Positions 6,528-14,694 are shown, numbered from the stretch's first letter. The stretch is 15,867 bases of DNA from an uncultured bacterium (GCA_903876815.1 CAIRBL010000012.1:1-15867); one strand, 5' to 3'. Notes: generated from the sequence alone by a model not told the origin. A program made the numbers and translations.

Positions 6528-7274
6528 ATGTTACTAGAAGTCAAAAATTTATCAGTAGAAATCAATGAGCAAGAAATTTTGCATGATTTGAATTTGAATC
6601 TTGAAGCTGGCACTTTGCATGTGGTGATGGGACCAAATGGCGCTGGTAAATCTACGCTATCCAATGTTTTGTTAGGCCACCCAAATTTTCAGATTAAATC
6701 TGGTGAGATTTTTTTTGCTCAAGAAAAAATAAACGATTTATCACCCGAGCAAAGAGCTTATTTGGGTTTGATGAGTTTATGGCAAGCACCACCAGAGATT
6801 GAAGGCGTCGCTTTAGAACAATTTTTATTTTTAGCTTACAAAAATATTTTTGCAGCAAGAGACAAAGCTTGGAAGGCACCAAGTGTATTTGAATTTTCTG
6901 AACTTTTGAAAAAACAAGCCAGCATTTTAAATATTTCTCCAGAATTATTAAAGCGCAGTTTAAATGTTGGTTTTTCTGGTGGTGAAAAAAAGAAAATAGA
7001 AATTTTACAACTTAATTTATTGCAACCAAAATTAGCAATTTTAGATGAAACTGATTCTGGACTTGATATTGATGCTATGAAAATTTTGGCAGAAAATATA
7101 AAAAATTATCAACAAAATAAAGGCACAGTATTATTGATTACCCATTATCCTGAAATTTTAGAATTTTTACAGCCAGATTTTGTCCATGTAATGGTCAAAG
7201 GAGAAATAGTTAAAAGTGGTAAAAAAGATTTATTAACTACTATCAAAACTAGCGGTTTTAGTCAGTTTATTTAA
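6528..7274 (+). CDS. sufC: Fe-S cluster assembly ATPase SufC
   Basis: SufC is the cytosolic ABC-type ATPase that drives the SufB/SufD scaffold on which Fe-S clusters are built. The sequence shows Walker A GPNGAGKST (35-43), the Q-loop in SLWQAPPEIEG (Q86), the signature FSGGE (149-153), Walker B LAILDET (169-175), the D-loop SGLD (177-180), and the switch histidine in LLITHYPE (H206). FSGGEKKKIEILQ and the DETDSGLDIDA stretch are characteristic of SufC rather than transporters, and no membrane partner is nearby. 248 residues is the normal size. The sufB ATG begins immediately after the stop codon, suggesting translational coupling. Confidence 0.97.
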   Translation: MLLEVKNLSVEINEQEILHDLNLNLEAGTLHVVMGPNGAGKSTLSNVLLGHPNFQIKSGEIFFAQEKINDLSPEQRAYLGLMSLWQAPPEIEGVALEQFLFLAYKNIFAARDKAWKAPSVFEFSELLKKQASILNISPELLKRSLNVGFSGGEKKKIEILQLNLLQPKLAILDETDSGLDIDAMKILAENIKNYQQNKGTVLLITHYPEILEFLQPDFVHVMVKGEIVKSGKKDLLTTIKTSGFSQFI

Positions 7275-8666
7275 ATGTCAGAAATAAATAGCACAATTAA
7301 ACAAGCTTGGGAGGAAAAGAATTCTGCTCCATATCTCAAATCTAGCCGACGTGGTTTGGATGAGTCTTTGGTTCGTGAAATTTCGCAAAGCAAAAATGAA
7401 CCAGACTGGATGTTGGATTTAAGACTTAAAGCTTTGGCCTTGTACCAAGCAATGTCTAAGCCTACTTGGGGACCAGATTTATCTAAACTAGATTTAGCGA
7501 GTATTACCTATTATGCCAAAGCCAGTAGCTCTGAAAGTACTTGGGATGAAGTACCAGAAGATATAAAAAATACTTTTACAAAACTTGGTATTCCGCAAGC
7601 AGAACAAAAGTTTTTGGCAGGCGTCGGTGCACAATATGAATCAACTACTATTTATCACAATCTAAAACAACAGTTTAAAGATCAAGGGGTGATTTTTGAA
7701 GATATGGATGTAGCAGTACAAAAATATCCAGATTTAGTAAAGGAATATTTCATGAAAGCGGTGCCAGCCAATTTACATAAGTTTGCGGCTTTGCACGGCG
7801 CTGTTTGGTCTGGTGGGACATTTTTGTATATACCGAAAGATGTAAAAATAGATTTGCCATTGCAAGCTTATTTTCGCATGAATGCCAAAGGTATGGGTCA
7901 GTTTGAGCATACTTTGATGATTATAGAAGATGGCGCTCAAGGACATTATATTGAAGGCTGTAGTGCGCCTCGTTATGGCGTGGATTCTTTGCATGCTGGT
8001 TGCGTAGAGATTTATGTGAAACCTAATGCTCGTTTTCGCTATAGCAGTGTAGAGAGCTGGAGCAAAGATGCTTATAACTTAAATACCAAAAGAGCAATGG
8101 TAGAAAAAAATGCGCATATGGAATGGGTGGGAGGAAATTTTGGCTCCAATGTCACGATGCTTTATCCTTGTTCTGTTTTATTAGGCGAGGGCGCATCGGC
8201 TGATCATTTGGGTTTAGCTTTTGCCAATTCTGGACAAGTACAAGACACAGGCGCTAAAGTGATTCATCTAGCCTCAAATACTAGCTCAAATATTGTGATG
8301 AAAAGTTTGAGTCGTGGTGGTGGTCAGTCTATTTATCGGGGGCTTTTGGATATCAGAGCCAAGGCAGAAAATGTCAAAGCGCAAGTCAATTGTGATGCTT
8401 TGTTACTTGATAGTGATTCAAAGTCCAGCACGATTCCTGAAATGAAGATTGCTAATAATACAGCGACAGTTGCTCATGAAGCAAGATGTGGCAAAATTTC
8501 AGAAAACGAAGTGTTTTATTTACGTTCAAGAGGATTAAGTAAAGAAGAAGCCGAAACTATGATTGTCAATGGTTTTGTGGATCCTATTGTCAGGGAATTG
8601 CCTTTAGAATATGCAGTAGAAATGAATCGCATGTTAAAATTAGAAATGGAAGGGAGTGTGGGATAA
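7275..8666 (+). CDS. sufB: Fe-S cluster scaffold subunit SufB
   Basis: SufB is the scaffold subunit that receives persulfide sulfur and iron in the SufBCD complex. The 463-residue protein is full length. Family landmarks are PDWMLDLRLKAL near the N-terminus, ITYYAKAS, the ALHGAVWSGGTFLYIPKDV segment, the beta-helix core with YIEGCSAPRYGVDSLHAGCVEI, and WVGGNFGS. The C-terminal SufBD domain has VNCDALLLD, AHEARCGKISENEVFYLRSRGL, and VNGFVDPIVRELPLEYAVEMNR. There is no intein, although sufB is a common intein site. It starts directly after sufC, and its TAA overlaps the sufD ATG by one base. Confidence 0.97.
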   Translation: MSEINSTIKQAWEEKNSAPYLKSSRRGLDESLVREISQSKNEPDWMLDLRLKALALYQAMSKPTWGPDLSKLDLASITYYAKASSSESTWDEVPEDIKNTFTKLGIPQAEQKFLAGVGAQYESTTIYHNLKQQFKDQGVIFEDMDVAVQKYPDLVKEYFMKAVPANLHKFAALHGAVWSGGTFLYIPKDVKIDLPLQAYFRMNAKGMGQFEHTLMIIEDGAQGHYIEGCSAPRYGVDSLHAGCVEIYVKPNARFRYSSVESWSKDAYNLNTKRAMVEKNAHMEWVGGNFGSNVTMLYPCSVLLGEGASADHLGLAFANSGQVQDTGAKVIHLASNTSSNIVMKSLSRGGGQSIYRGLLDIRAKAENVKAQVNCDALLLDSDSKSSTIPEMKIANNTATVAHEARCGKISENEVFYLRSRGLSKEEAETMIVNGFVDPIVRELPLEYAVEMNRMLKLEMEGSVG

Positions 8667-9430
8667 TGAGTAAAGAAATTATCATTACCCAAAGATTAGA
8701 AAAAAATAAAACTCTGATTTTAGATCAAGATTGTTTAGTTTTTGAGTATATCCAAGATAGTGTGCCAGAAAAAATAAACACGGAGATTATTGTCAAAGAT
8801 AATGTCAAAGTTGAGTATATTTTTGTTTTAGAGCGCCAAGAAAAAACTTTTATAGAAAACAGAGAAATTAAGTTAGGTTTAAACAGTGCTTTGCAGAATT
8901 ATTATTTTTATCTTGATAATAATGCTAATATTCATTTGAATACTTATATTGATGGACAAGCAAAATTGCAACAGAGAGTTTTTATTTTGGGTGATAAAAA
9001 AAATAATATTTATTTACAAGAAAATCATAATTTTTTATATCCTTATTCACAAGGTGACTTTAAGCTCTTTGCTATAGCCAAAGAAGAGAGTAAAATTCAT
9101 GTAGATGCCATGGTGGCTATCAAAAAAGTAGCTAAAAATACAGAAGTAGCGCATAATCAACAAGCTTGGCTTTTATCCAAAAATGCCAGAGTGGAACTGA
9201 CGCCCGCTTTGGAAGTAATCCCCAATGAAGTCAAGGCAACGCATTCGGCTAAAGTCAGCAATTTAGCTTGCGAACAATTATTTTATTTGCAAAGTCGTGG
9301 TTTAGATAAGGATAATATTCAAAATTTATTATATCAAAGTATTTTCCAGTTAGTTTTGAATAAATTAAGCAACGAAAAATATAAAGAAGAGTTAGTTAAT
9401 ATTTTCAAGCAATATTATGTCAGTGCGTAA
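8666..9430 (+). CDS. sufD: SufD-like scaffold protein, short form
   Basis: SufD pairs with SufB in the SufBCD scaffold and is needed for iron acquisition. Only 254 residues are present, against about 420 in E. coli, and most of the N-terminal region is missing. What remains matches the SufBD beta-helix core (INREIKLGLNSALQNYYFYL-like strands at 70-95) and the C-terminal signature: ELTPALEVIPNEVKATHSAK at about 172-191, then LACEQLFYLQSRGLDKDNIQNLL with the conserved FYLxSRG. Overlaps of 1 base with sufB and 14 bases with sufS place it firmly in the operon. The frame is intact and codon use matches the neighbours, so this looks like a lineage-typical short form rather than decay. Confidence 0.88.
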   Translation: MSKEIIITQRLEKNKTLILDQDCLVFEYIQDSVPEKINTEIIVKDNVKVEYIFVLERQEKTFIENREIKLGLNSALQNYYFYLDNNANIHLNTYIDGQAKLQQRVFILGDKKNNIYLQENHNFLYPYSQGDFKLFAIAKEESKIHVDAMVAIKKVAKNTEVAHNQQAWLLSKNARVELTPALEVIPNEVKATHSAKVSNLACEQLFYLQSRGLDKDNIQNLLYQSIFQLVLNKLSNEKYKEELVNIFKQYYVSA

Positions 9431-10628
9431 AAATTTTCCCATTTTGAAAACTAAAATAAACGGTCATGATTTAGTTTATTTTGATAATGCTGCAACTACT
9501 CAAAAACCACAGGCCATGATTGATGCTCTGTCTGAATTTTATCAAAAATATAATGCCAATGTTCACAGAAGCTTGAATCCTTTAGCAGATTTGGCTACAC
9601 AAAAATATGAAAAAACAAGACAGGCGGTAGCTGATTTTTTGTCCGCACAAAAAAATGAAATTATTTTTACGCGTAATACGACTGAAGGCATTAATTTAGT
9701 TGCTAAAACTTTTGCTCGTAGTTTTTTGAAAAGTGGTGATGTAGTTTTATTGTCGGTAGCTGAACATCATTCAAATATCGTGCCGTGGCTACAACTCAAA
9801 AAAGAAATTGGCATTGAGCTGGCTTATTTACCAATAGATAAAAATGGCTATTTAGACATTGAACAATTTAAAATAATGCTGACTGATAAAGTGAAGTTTA
9901 TCAGCATTCAGGCAGCTTCCAATGTTTTGGGCAGCATTCATGATTATCAAACAATTTTAAAACTAGCCAAAGCCAAAAATATCACTACTTTGTTAGATGC
10001 AGCGCAAATTGTGTCACACGTTGGTTTGGATGTCAAAGAATTGGCTTGTGATTTTCTAGTGTTTTCGGCTCACAAAATGTTTGGTCCGACTGGTGTTGGC
10101 GTAATTTATGGACGCAAAGAGTTATTACAAATGATGCCAGCTTTTTTGGGTGGCGGTGATATGATTGAGCAGGTTTTGAAGGATAATTTTACGACCAATG
10201 CTATTCCACATAAATTTGAAGCTGGCACGCCCAATATCGCTGATGTGGTGGCTTTTCAAAGTAGCTTAGAGTTCTTACAGAATTTAACTTGGGAAAATAT
10301 TCAAAAAGAAGAAAAAGAGCTGACAGATTATTTGTGGCAAGAAATGCAAAAATTAGACTTTATTGATATCTATGGTAAAAATTTGCTTAACAAACATTTA
10401 CCAATTATTAGTTTTAACCTCAAAAATGCTCATGCTCATGATGTAGCAGAAATTTTAGGTGAGCAGGGCATTATTGTTAGAGCTGGGCAGCATTGTACAC
10501 AAGTATTACACGATACTTTAGGAGTGTCAGCTACGGTGCGCGCTAGTTTAGCTTTTTATAATACCAAAAAGGAAATAGATATTTTAATAAAAGCTTTAAA
10601 AGAGATTTATCAAAAATTTAAAGTATAA
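9417..10628 (+). CDS. sufS: Cysteine desulfurase SufS
   Basis: SufS is a pyridoxal-phosphate enzyme that takes sulfur from L-cysteine, leaving alanine, and passes it as a persulfide to SufU or SufB. It is a group II (SufS/CsdA) aminotransferase-fold protein of 403 residues. YFDNAATTQKP is near the N-terminus, and AEHHSNIVPW supplies the PLP-stacking histidine. DAAQIVSH supplies the PLP-contacting Asp. Lys220 in SAHKMFGPTG forms the Schiff base, and Cys360 in RAGQHCTQ is the persulfide cysteine. Its ATG lies inside the end of sufD (14-base overlap), so translation is probably coupled. sufU follows after 20 bases. Confidence 0.96.
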   Translation: MSVRKNFPILKTKINGHDLVYFDNAATTQKPQAMIDALSEFYQKYNANVHRSLNPLADLATQKYEKTRQAVADFLSAQKNEIIFTRNTTEGINLVAKTFARSFLKSGDVVLLSVAEHHSNIVPWLQLKKEIGIELAYLPIDKNGYLDIEQFKIMLTDKVKFISIQAASNVLGSIHDYQTILKLAKAKNITTLLDAAQIVSHVGLDVKELACDFLVFSAHKMFGPTGVGVIYGRKELLQMMPAFLGGGDMIEQVLKDNFTTNAIPHKFEAGTPNIADVVAFQSSLEFLQNLTWENIQKEEKELTDYLWQEMQKLDFIDIYGKNLLNKHLPIISFNLKNAHAHDVAEILGEQGIIVRAGQHCTQVLHDTLGVSATVRASLAFYNTKKEIDILIKALKEIYQKFKV

Positions 10629-10648
10629 AATTTGAGAACATAAATAAT

Positions 10649-11047
10649 ATGGATATTTACGAGCAAAACATTATTGATCACTATCAAAATCCACATCATC
10701 ACGGCCGTTTAGCAGAGCCAAAACTATCCAGCGAAGAAATTAATCGTTCTTGCGGAGATAAAATAATTGTAGATTTGCAAATAGAGGATGATGAAATTAA
10801 AAACATTGGTTTTCAAGCTGACGGTTGTGCGATTTCTGTAGCTAGTATGTCTTTATTAAGTGATTATTTGGTGAATAAAAAAACAGCCGAGGTTTTGGTT
10901 TTGAAGTATCAAGATGTTTTGAATATTTTGGGAGTGCCAGTTGCCGAGCGCAGATATAAGTGTGTTTTGCTAGGACTTTTGGCAGTGCAAAATATAATCT
11001 TGAAAGCAGAAAATAAGCCTGAGCGTATTTGGGATGATTTGATGTAA
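10649..11047 (+). CDS. sufU: SufU-type sulfur acceptor / Fe-S assembly protein
   Basis: SufU is an IscU-fold protein. In Gram-positive-type SUF systems it is a zinc-dependent acceptor that takes persulfide from SufS. The three metal-ligand cysteines are C35 in RSCGD, C60 in DGCAISVAS, and C105 in RRYKCVLLGL, with the Asp of SCGD as the fourth ligand. The protein is 132 residues, and the spacer before the last cysteine is shorter than in Bacillus SufU. With SufS next door it completes a SufCBDSU set, and no sufA or sufE is seen. The stop TAA runs into the A-tract that also serves as the T-tract of a terminator on the other strand. Confidence 0.93.
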   Translation: MDIYEQNIIDHYQNPHHHGRLAEPKLSSEEINRSCGDKIIVDLQIEDDEIKNIGFQADGCAISVASMSLLSDYLVNKKTAEVLVLKYQDVLNILGVPVAERRYKCVLLGLLAVQNIILKAENKPERIWDDLM

Positions 11048-11102
11048 AAAAAATGACCTCCGACACGCACGCAAGCTGGGTAGCTCTTGTTTGTGTCGGA
11101 GG
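11046..11102 (-). terminator. Terminator of the first GC-rich cassette (- strand)
   Basis: CCTCCGACAC (11057-11066) pairs perfectly with GTGTCGGAGG (11093-11102), with a 26-base loop that can pair internally through AGCT/AGCT. Read on the - strand, the stem is followed by TCA and eight T (11053-11046), giving a rho-independent terminator for the ORF at 11134-11700. The T-tract overlaps the sufU stop codon. The right arm also belongs to a 14-base perfect palindrome, GGAGGCTAGCCTCC (11098-11111), which could compete with the hairpin. The stem and loop resemble those at 14822-14866. Confidence 0.82.
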
Positions 11103-11133
11103 CTAGCCTCCTTCAAAGGCTGGGGTGCAGTTG

Positions 11134-11700
11134 CTATTCGGAGTCGACTTGGTCGACTCCTTTTTTGTTGACTGAGACCAGACAGGAATCGGGCGCCTGT
11201 GTGGTGTCGTTGGGTTGAGATACGATCAGGTAGTGCCCTTTAGTCATGAAGGCCCATTCTTTGATGCCCGTCAGAAGGGTGGTGTATTGCCCATCACAGT
11301 AGCCTTCATGGTCCTCATCCTTGTAGAGGTTGAGTGTCTGTTCGTCGATGCGTCCGTTACGCACAACAACAGAATCTGTGTCTGCCACATACTCTGGTGC
11401 TGTGTACTGAAGGTTGTTGATATAACCCTCAAGTGAATGTCGGATTCCGTCGGCTTCTGTGTAGAACGGTTCATGGTCATTGACTGGCGCCATCACGTGC
11501 AACACGGCGATGAACCATGGTGCTGTCAGGTATGCCAGGTAAATCAGGGTTATACTCACCAGCACCCTGAGGGCGTTGACGGTGATTTTGCGCCAGGGAA
11601 TCACCACGGGTTGTTGGACGTATTCTACCGCCTCACAACCTGCGGAATTGATCTCTTTTTCCATCTCTGCGATGGTTTTCAAGCCAAATTGATTCGGCAT
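11134..11700 (-). CDS. Hypothetical single-span membrane protein in a GC-rich cassette
   Basis: I do not recognise this 188-residue protein. It has an acidic N-terminal cytoplasm-like segment (about 1-40), one hydrophobic region at about 43-70 (LRVLVSITLIYLAYLTAPWF and on), then a soluble, acidic C-terminal part of about 115 residues with two cysteines (C135, C173). The start is set by AGGAGG five bases before the ATG at 11700. An upstream in-frame ATG at 11721 has no such site. Base and codon use are clearly GC-richer than the suf and rplU genes on either side. It has its own promoter (11752-11780) and terminator (11046-11102), and it is antisense to both neighbours. A recently acquired or independently mobile gene is likely. 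No function is assigned. Confidence 0.72.
   Translation of the reverse strand: MPNQFGLKTIAEMEKEINSAGCEAVEYVQQPVVIPWRKITVNALRVLVSITLIYLAYLTAPWFIAVLHVMAPVNDHEPFYTEADGIRHSLEGYINNLQYTAPEYVADTDSVVVRNGRIDEQTLNLYKDEDHEGYCDGQYTTLLTGIKEWAFMTKGHYLIVSQPNDTTQAPDSCLVSVNKKGVDQVDSE
11140..11166 (+). terminator. Terminator of the suf operon (+ strand)
   Basis: GGAGTCGAC (11140-11148) and GTCGACTCC (11152-11160) form a perfect 9-bp stem with a 3-base loop, followed by six T (11161-11166). This is a good rho-independent terminator for transcripts arriving from sufU, about 93 bases after its stop. It lies inside the last codons (KKGVDQVDSE) of the - strand ORF, so the same DNA encodes protein one way and a terminator the other. 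Confidence 0.85.
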
Positions 11701-11751
11701 GATTGCCTCCTGCTGTTTCAACTGCTGCTTTGTGTATGTGCATTCAGGTAT

Positions 11752-11780
11752 ATATTAGCATATTTCAACATTTTTGTCAA
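11752..11780 (-). promoter_or_regulatory. Promoter of the first cassette ORF
   Basis: On the - strand, TTGACA (11780-11775), 17 bases, then TAATAT (11757-11752), with TGC just before the -10. Transcription would start near 11745 and leave about 45 bases of leader before the ATG at 11700. The stretch around the -35 (AAGGGTTGACAAA) closely matches the second cassette promoter. Confidence 0.85.
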
Positions 11781-11856
11781 CCCTTTAGACTTCTTGCGAT
11801 TTTTTGTAAGAAAATAGGTCAAAAAACGAGAATTTACTATTTTTATGGCTGGTGGA

Positions 11857-11885
11857 TTGACAAGCTTCGGTTTTTTTGTTAATCT
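11857..11885 (+). promoter_or_regulatory. Possible rplU promoter
   Basis: TTGACA at 11857-11862 is followed by 17 bases containing a T-run and a weak TAATCT (11880-11885), with rplU starting 31 bases later. The -35 is perfect, the -10 poor. It is divergent from the cassette promoter at 11752-11780. Confidence 0.45.
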
Positions 11886-11916
11886 ATGAGTACTTTTTTA
11901 AAAAATAGATAAATAT

Positions 11917-12234
11917 ATGTTAGCAGTTATAAAAACCGGTGGAAAACAATATCAAGTCAAACAAGGCGATGTTTTGGCTATTGAAAAATTACCAAAAAAT
12001 CAAGATGGTGATAAAATCGTTTTGACTGATGTTTTGTTGGTAGCTGATGATAAAGACAATGTTACTTTAGGTGATCCACTTGTCAAAGGTGCTCAAGTAG
12101 AGGCAACTATTATCAAAAATTTTCAAGATAAAAAAGTTACTGTTGTCAAATACAAAGCTAAGACCCGCTATAAAAAAACAGTTGGTCATCGTCAAGAAAA
12201 AGCTGAAATCAAGATAGATAAAATTGTTATCTAA
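11917..12234 (+). CDS. rplU: 50S ribosomal protein L21
   Basis: L21 binds 23S rRNA in the large subunit. The 105-residue protein starts with the standard MLAVIKTGGKQYQVKQGD and ends with YKAKTRYKKTVGHRQEKAEI, matching the family signature for RNA binding by the C-terminal loop. Length and start are normal. No Shine-Dalgarno precedes the ATG (ATAGATAAATAT). In most bacteria rpmA (L27) follows at once. Here a strong terminator follows and the next gene is convergent, so L27 must be encoded elsewhere. Confidence 0.97.
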   Translation: MLAVIKTGGKQYQVKQGDVLAIEKLPKNQDGDKIVLTDVLLVADDKDNVTLGDPLVKGAQVEATIIKNFQDKKVTVVKYKAKTRYKKTVGHRQEKAEIKIDKIVI

Positions 12235-12251
12235 AATTATAAATTAAAAAT

Positions 12252-12284
12252 AAAACCCCCAGCATTTGCCGGGGGTTTTATTTT
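12252..12284. terminator. Bidirectional terminator between rplU and recR
   Basis: AAAACCCCC (12252-12260) pairs with GGGGGTTTT (12271-12279), and GC/GC pairing extends the stem inside the loop. T-rich sequence follows on both strands. It sits between the convergent rplU and dnaB-ybaB-recR transcripts and can stop both. Confidence 0.9.
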
Positions 12285-12320
12285 ACTTATTTTGCAAAAA
12301 AGCATGGGTTCATCTCTTGC

Positions 12321-12917
12321 TTATATTTCTTTTCTATTTTCTAAGGCAGAGGACAATGTCACTTCATCGGTGTATTCAATATTAGCTCCCATGGGTATGC
12401 CACGTGCTAGGCGACTGATTTTTAGGGGATATTTTTTGAGGTGTTTGCTTAAGTATATGGTGGTTGCCTCACCTTCCATACTTTGATCAAAAACCAAAAT
12501 AATTTCTTCTGCAGAGTCTTCTTGGATATGTTTTTCTAGTTCATTAATTTTGAGTTTATCAGGCGTGATGCCTTCAAGTGGACTGAGTAAGCCATTGAGT
12601 AGATGGTAAGTGCCTTGAAAATTTCCAGTTTTTTCCAAAGCTTCAACATCTTGGTTGTGAGCCACTACAGCGATAATTTTTTTATTGCGGTTTGGGTTAG
12701 AACAGATTTTGCATAAACCATCATCAGACAAATTGAAACATTTGGGGCATAAGTGAATTTGCTGAAAGGCAATATTTAGGTTGTCAGCTAGACTTTTGAT
12801 GTCTTCTTTGCGATGCAATAAATCAAAAACTAAACGGGAAGCAGTCTTTGGACCAATTCCCGGCAGTTTATCAAACTCATCAATCAATTTTTGAATAAAA
12901 TTTGGCAAATGTGCCAT
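12321..12917 (-). CDS. recR: Recombination mediator protein RecR
   Basis: RecR acts with RecF or RecO to load RecA onto gapped DNA during repair. The order of parts is standard: helix-hairpin-helix at 18-27 (LPGIGPKTAS), a four-cysteine zinc site (C57, C60, C69, C72 in CPKC...CKIC), a Toprim domain starting at about 81 (IIAVVAHNQDVEALEKT), and the C-terminal LARGIPMGANIEYTDEVTL. 198 residues is the family length. The gene is last in dnaB-ybaB-recR, 20 bases after ybaB, the common ybaB-recR pairing. No Shine-Dalgarno is present. Confidence 0.97.
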   Translation of the reverse strand: MAHLPNFIQKLIDEFDKLPGIGPKTASRLVFDLLHRKEDIKSLADNLNIAFQQIHLCPKCFNLSDDGLCKICSNPNRNKKIIAVVAHNQDVEALEKTGNFQGTYHLLNGLLSPLEGITPDKLKINELEKHIQEDSAEEIILVFDQSMEGEATTIYLSKHLKKYPLKISRLARGIPMGANIEYTDEVTLSSALENRKEI

Positions 12918-12937
12918 TTTGTTTTTTTATTGTTTGC

Positions 12938-13231
12938 TTAATTCATGCCTGGAAATTTGAAATCACCAGATTGTTGCATTTTCATCGCCATTTTTCTTTG
13001 TACTTTTTTGATGCTTTCGGCAAAGGCTTCTTTGATATATTTTTCTAAATCAGCTTTATTATTTGCGTTTAGCATATCGCTTTTTAGTTCAAGAGTTTTG
13101 ATTTCTTGGTTGCCGTCCATGATAATTTTGACAGCTTTATTTTCTACTTCCACGCTTTCTTGAGCTAGCATGTTTTTTAAATCATTGGCTTGCTTACGTA
13201 AGTCATTGAATTGTTTTAGTTTATTGAACAT
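12938..13231 (-). CDS. YbaB/EbfC family nucleoid-associated DNA-binding protein
   Basis: YbaB/EbfC proteins are small dimeric DNA-binding proteins associated with the nucleoid and usually encoded next to recR, as here. The 97 residues show the typical N-terminal helix (MFNKLKQFNDLRKQANDLKN), a central beta region VEVENKAVKIIMDGNQEIKT containing the conserved VxxxGxxxI-like pattern, and a long C-terminal helix ending in a Met/Gln-rich tail with FPGMN. The gap to dnaB is 44 bases, so it is probably in the same transcript. The family call is firm from sequence and context; its exact role is not visible. Confidence 0.92.
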   Translation of the reverse strand: MFNKLKQFNDLRKQANDLKNMLAQESVEVENKAVKIIMDGNQEIKTLELKSDMLNANNKADLEKYIKEAFAESIKKVQRKMAMKMQQSGDFKFPGMN

Positions 13232-13275
13232 AGTTTTATTAGTTTAATCCGTTAGAAATTTAAATATTATTTATT

Positions 13276-14694
13276 TTATTGACCATCGATATTTTGCCAG
13301 CCACTTAAGTTTTCTGGTGGTGCTTCTGGCGGTGGAGGCGTATTAGCGCTTGGCCTATTACTGGCCATACTACGGAAAGTGACCTTATTTTCATCAAAAA
13401 ACATATTCACTACACCAGTTGGACCGTTACGATGTTTTTCAATATGAATTTCAGCAATATTTTTTTCCTCTTCTGGACATTCGCCACGAGTTTTATCTTT
13501 GGCACGGCGATAAATAAACATGACGATATCAGCATCTTGTTCAATGGAGCCAGATTCACGCAAGTCAGCAAGTTTTGGTATAGCAGGCGAGCGACTTTCC
13601 ACAGCACGAGAAAGCTGAGAAAGTGCTAGAACTGGTACATCAATTTCTTTGGCTAGCTGTTTTAAAGCACGAGAAATTTCAGAAATTTCATTGACACGAT
13701 TTTCTCTGTCGCGTCCTTCCATGAGTTGTAAATAATCAATCACTAAAAAACCAAGACCATGTTCCATTTTGAGACGTCTTGCCTTGGTGCGAATTTCTAA
13801 AATGTTTGAATTAGCTGAATCATCGATAAAGATTGGTGCTTCAGATAACACACCCATAGCACGCCCAATACGTGGGAAATCATCGTTGTCTTCTTTATCG
13901 GATAGTTTGCCAGTACGCATGCGCCATAAGTCCACGCCAGCTTCAGCGGCCAGTAGTTTGTCTACTAGCTGTTCTTTGGACATTTCTAAAGAAAAGACGC
14001 CAACTGGTACTTTTGATTTGACAGCTATGCTACGTACTAAGTCTAAGGCCAGAGTTGTTTTGCCGATAGATGGGCGGGCAGCTAAAATGATTAAGTCAGA
14101 CTTTTGAAAACCAGATAAAAGATTGTCTAAATCATGATAGCCAGTTGGCACACCACGGACGCCAACGCCACCAGACTTATGTAACTCATCAATACGATTA
14201 AAAGTATCGGTCAAGATAGTTTTGACTTGGACAAAGTTTTGTTTTAATGAGTGTTGAGAGATAGCAAAAAGTTTTTGTTCAGCTTTATCTAGAGTTTTAT
14301 CGACATCATCTTCTTCTGCAAAAGAGGATTCAGAAATTTCAGCAGCCGCTGCTTCTAGCTGGCGCAAAATAGATTTTTTGCGGATGATATTTGCATAGGC
14401 TTTGACATGGGAAGCGTTTGGTACAATAGAGGTGAGCTCTGCTAAATAAGCTTTGCCGCCAATAGTTTCTAGCTGTTTTTTTTCAGCTAGGCGATTGCTC
14501 ATGGAAACTATATCAATCGGTTCATGTTTTTCTAACAAATCCAAAATAGTCTCATAAATCATACCGTGTTTATTGCTATAAAAATCACGTGGCGTGATCA
14601 TGTCGGCTACTTTGATAATAGCCTCTTTATCAATCAATAAAGCGCCCAAAAGTGAGCTTTCTGCCTCTAGATTTTGTGGGGGTATTTTTTCCAT
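13276..14694 (-). CDS. dnaB: Replicative DNA helicase DnaB
   Basis: DnaB is the hexameric 5'-3' helicase that unwinds DNA at the replication fork and recruits primase. The N-terminal helical domain (1-150) opens with the family motif PPQNLEAESSLLGALL. The RecA-like domain has Walker A ARPSIGKTT (206-214), VFSLEMSKEQL (233-243), Walker B LVIDYLQLM (317-325), LSQLSRAVESR, and LADLRESGSIEQDAD (375-389). A Pro-rich tail (PPPPEAPP, about 453-460) ends the protein. At 472 residues there is no intein. Its own promoter lies at 14716-14744. The ATG at 14694 has no Shine-Dalgarno, like other host genes here. Confidence 0.97.
   Translation of the reverse strand: MEKIPPQNLEAESSLLGALLIDKEAIIKVADMITPRDFYSNKHGMIYETILDLLEKHEPIDIVSMSNRLAEKKQLETIGGKAYLAELTSIVPNASHVKAYANIIRKKSILRQLEAAAAEISESSFAEEDDVDKTLDKAEQKLFAISQHSLKQNFVQVKTILTDTFNRIDELHKSGGVGVRGVPTGYHDLDNLLSGFQKSDLIILAARPSIGKTTLALDLVRSIAVKSKVPVGVFSLEMSKEQLVDKLLAAEAGVDLWRMRTGKLSDKEDNDDFPRIGRAMGVLSEAPIFIDDSANSNILEIRTKARRLKMEHGLGFLVIDYLQLMEGRDRENRVNEISEISRALKQLAKEIDVPVLALSQLSRAVESRSPAIPKLADLRESGSIEQDADIVMFIYRRAKDKTRGECPEEEKNIAEIHIEKHRNGPTGVVNMFFDENKVTFRSMASNRPSANTPPPPEAPPENLSGWQNIDGQ

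Noticed and set aside
11437..11817. 126-codon + strand ORF opposite the cassette 1 membrane protein
   Set aside because: It has no start signal, runs through the opposite-strand promoter and RBS, and its sequence looks like a mirror of the real gene.
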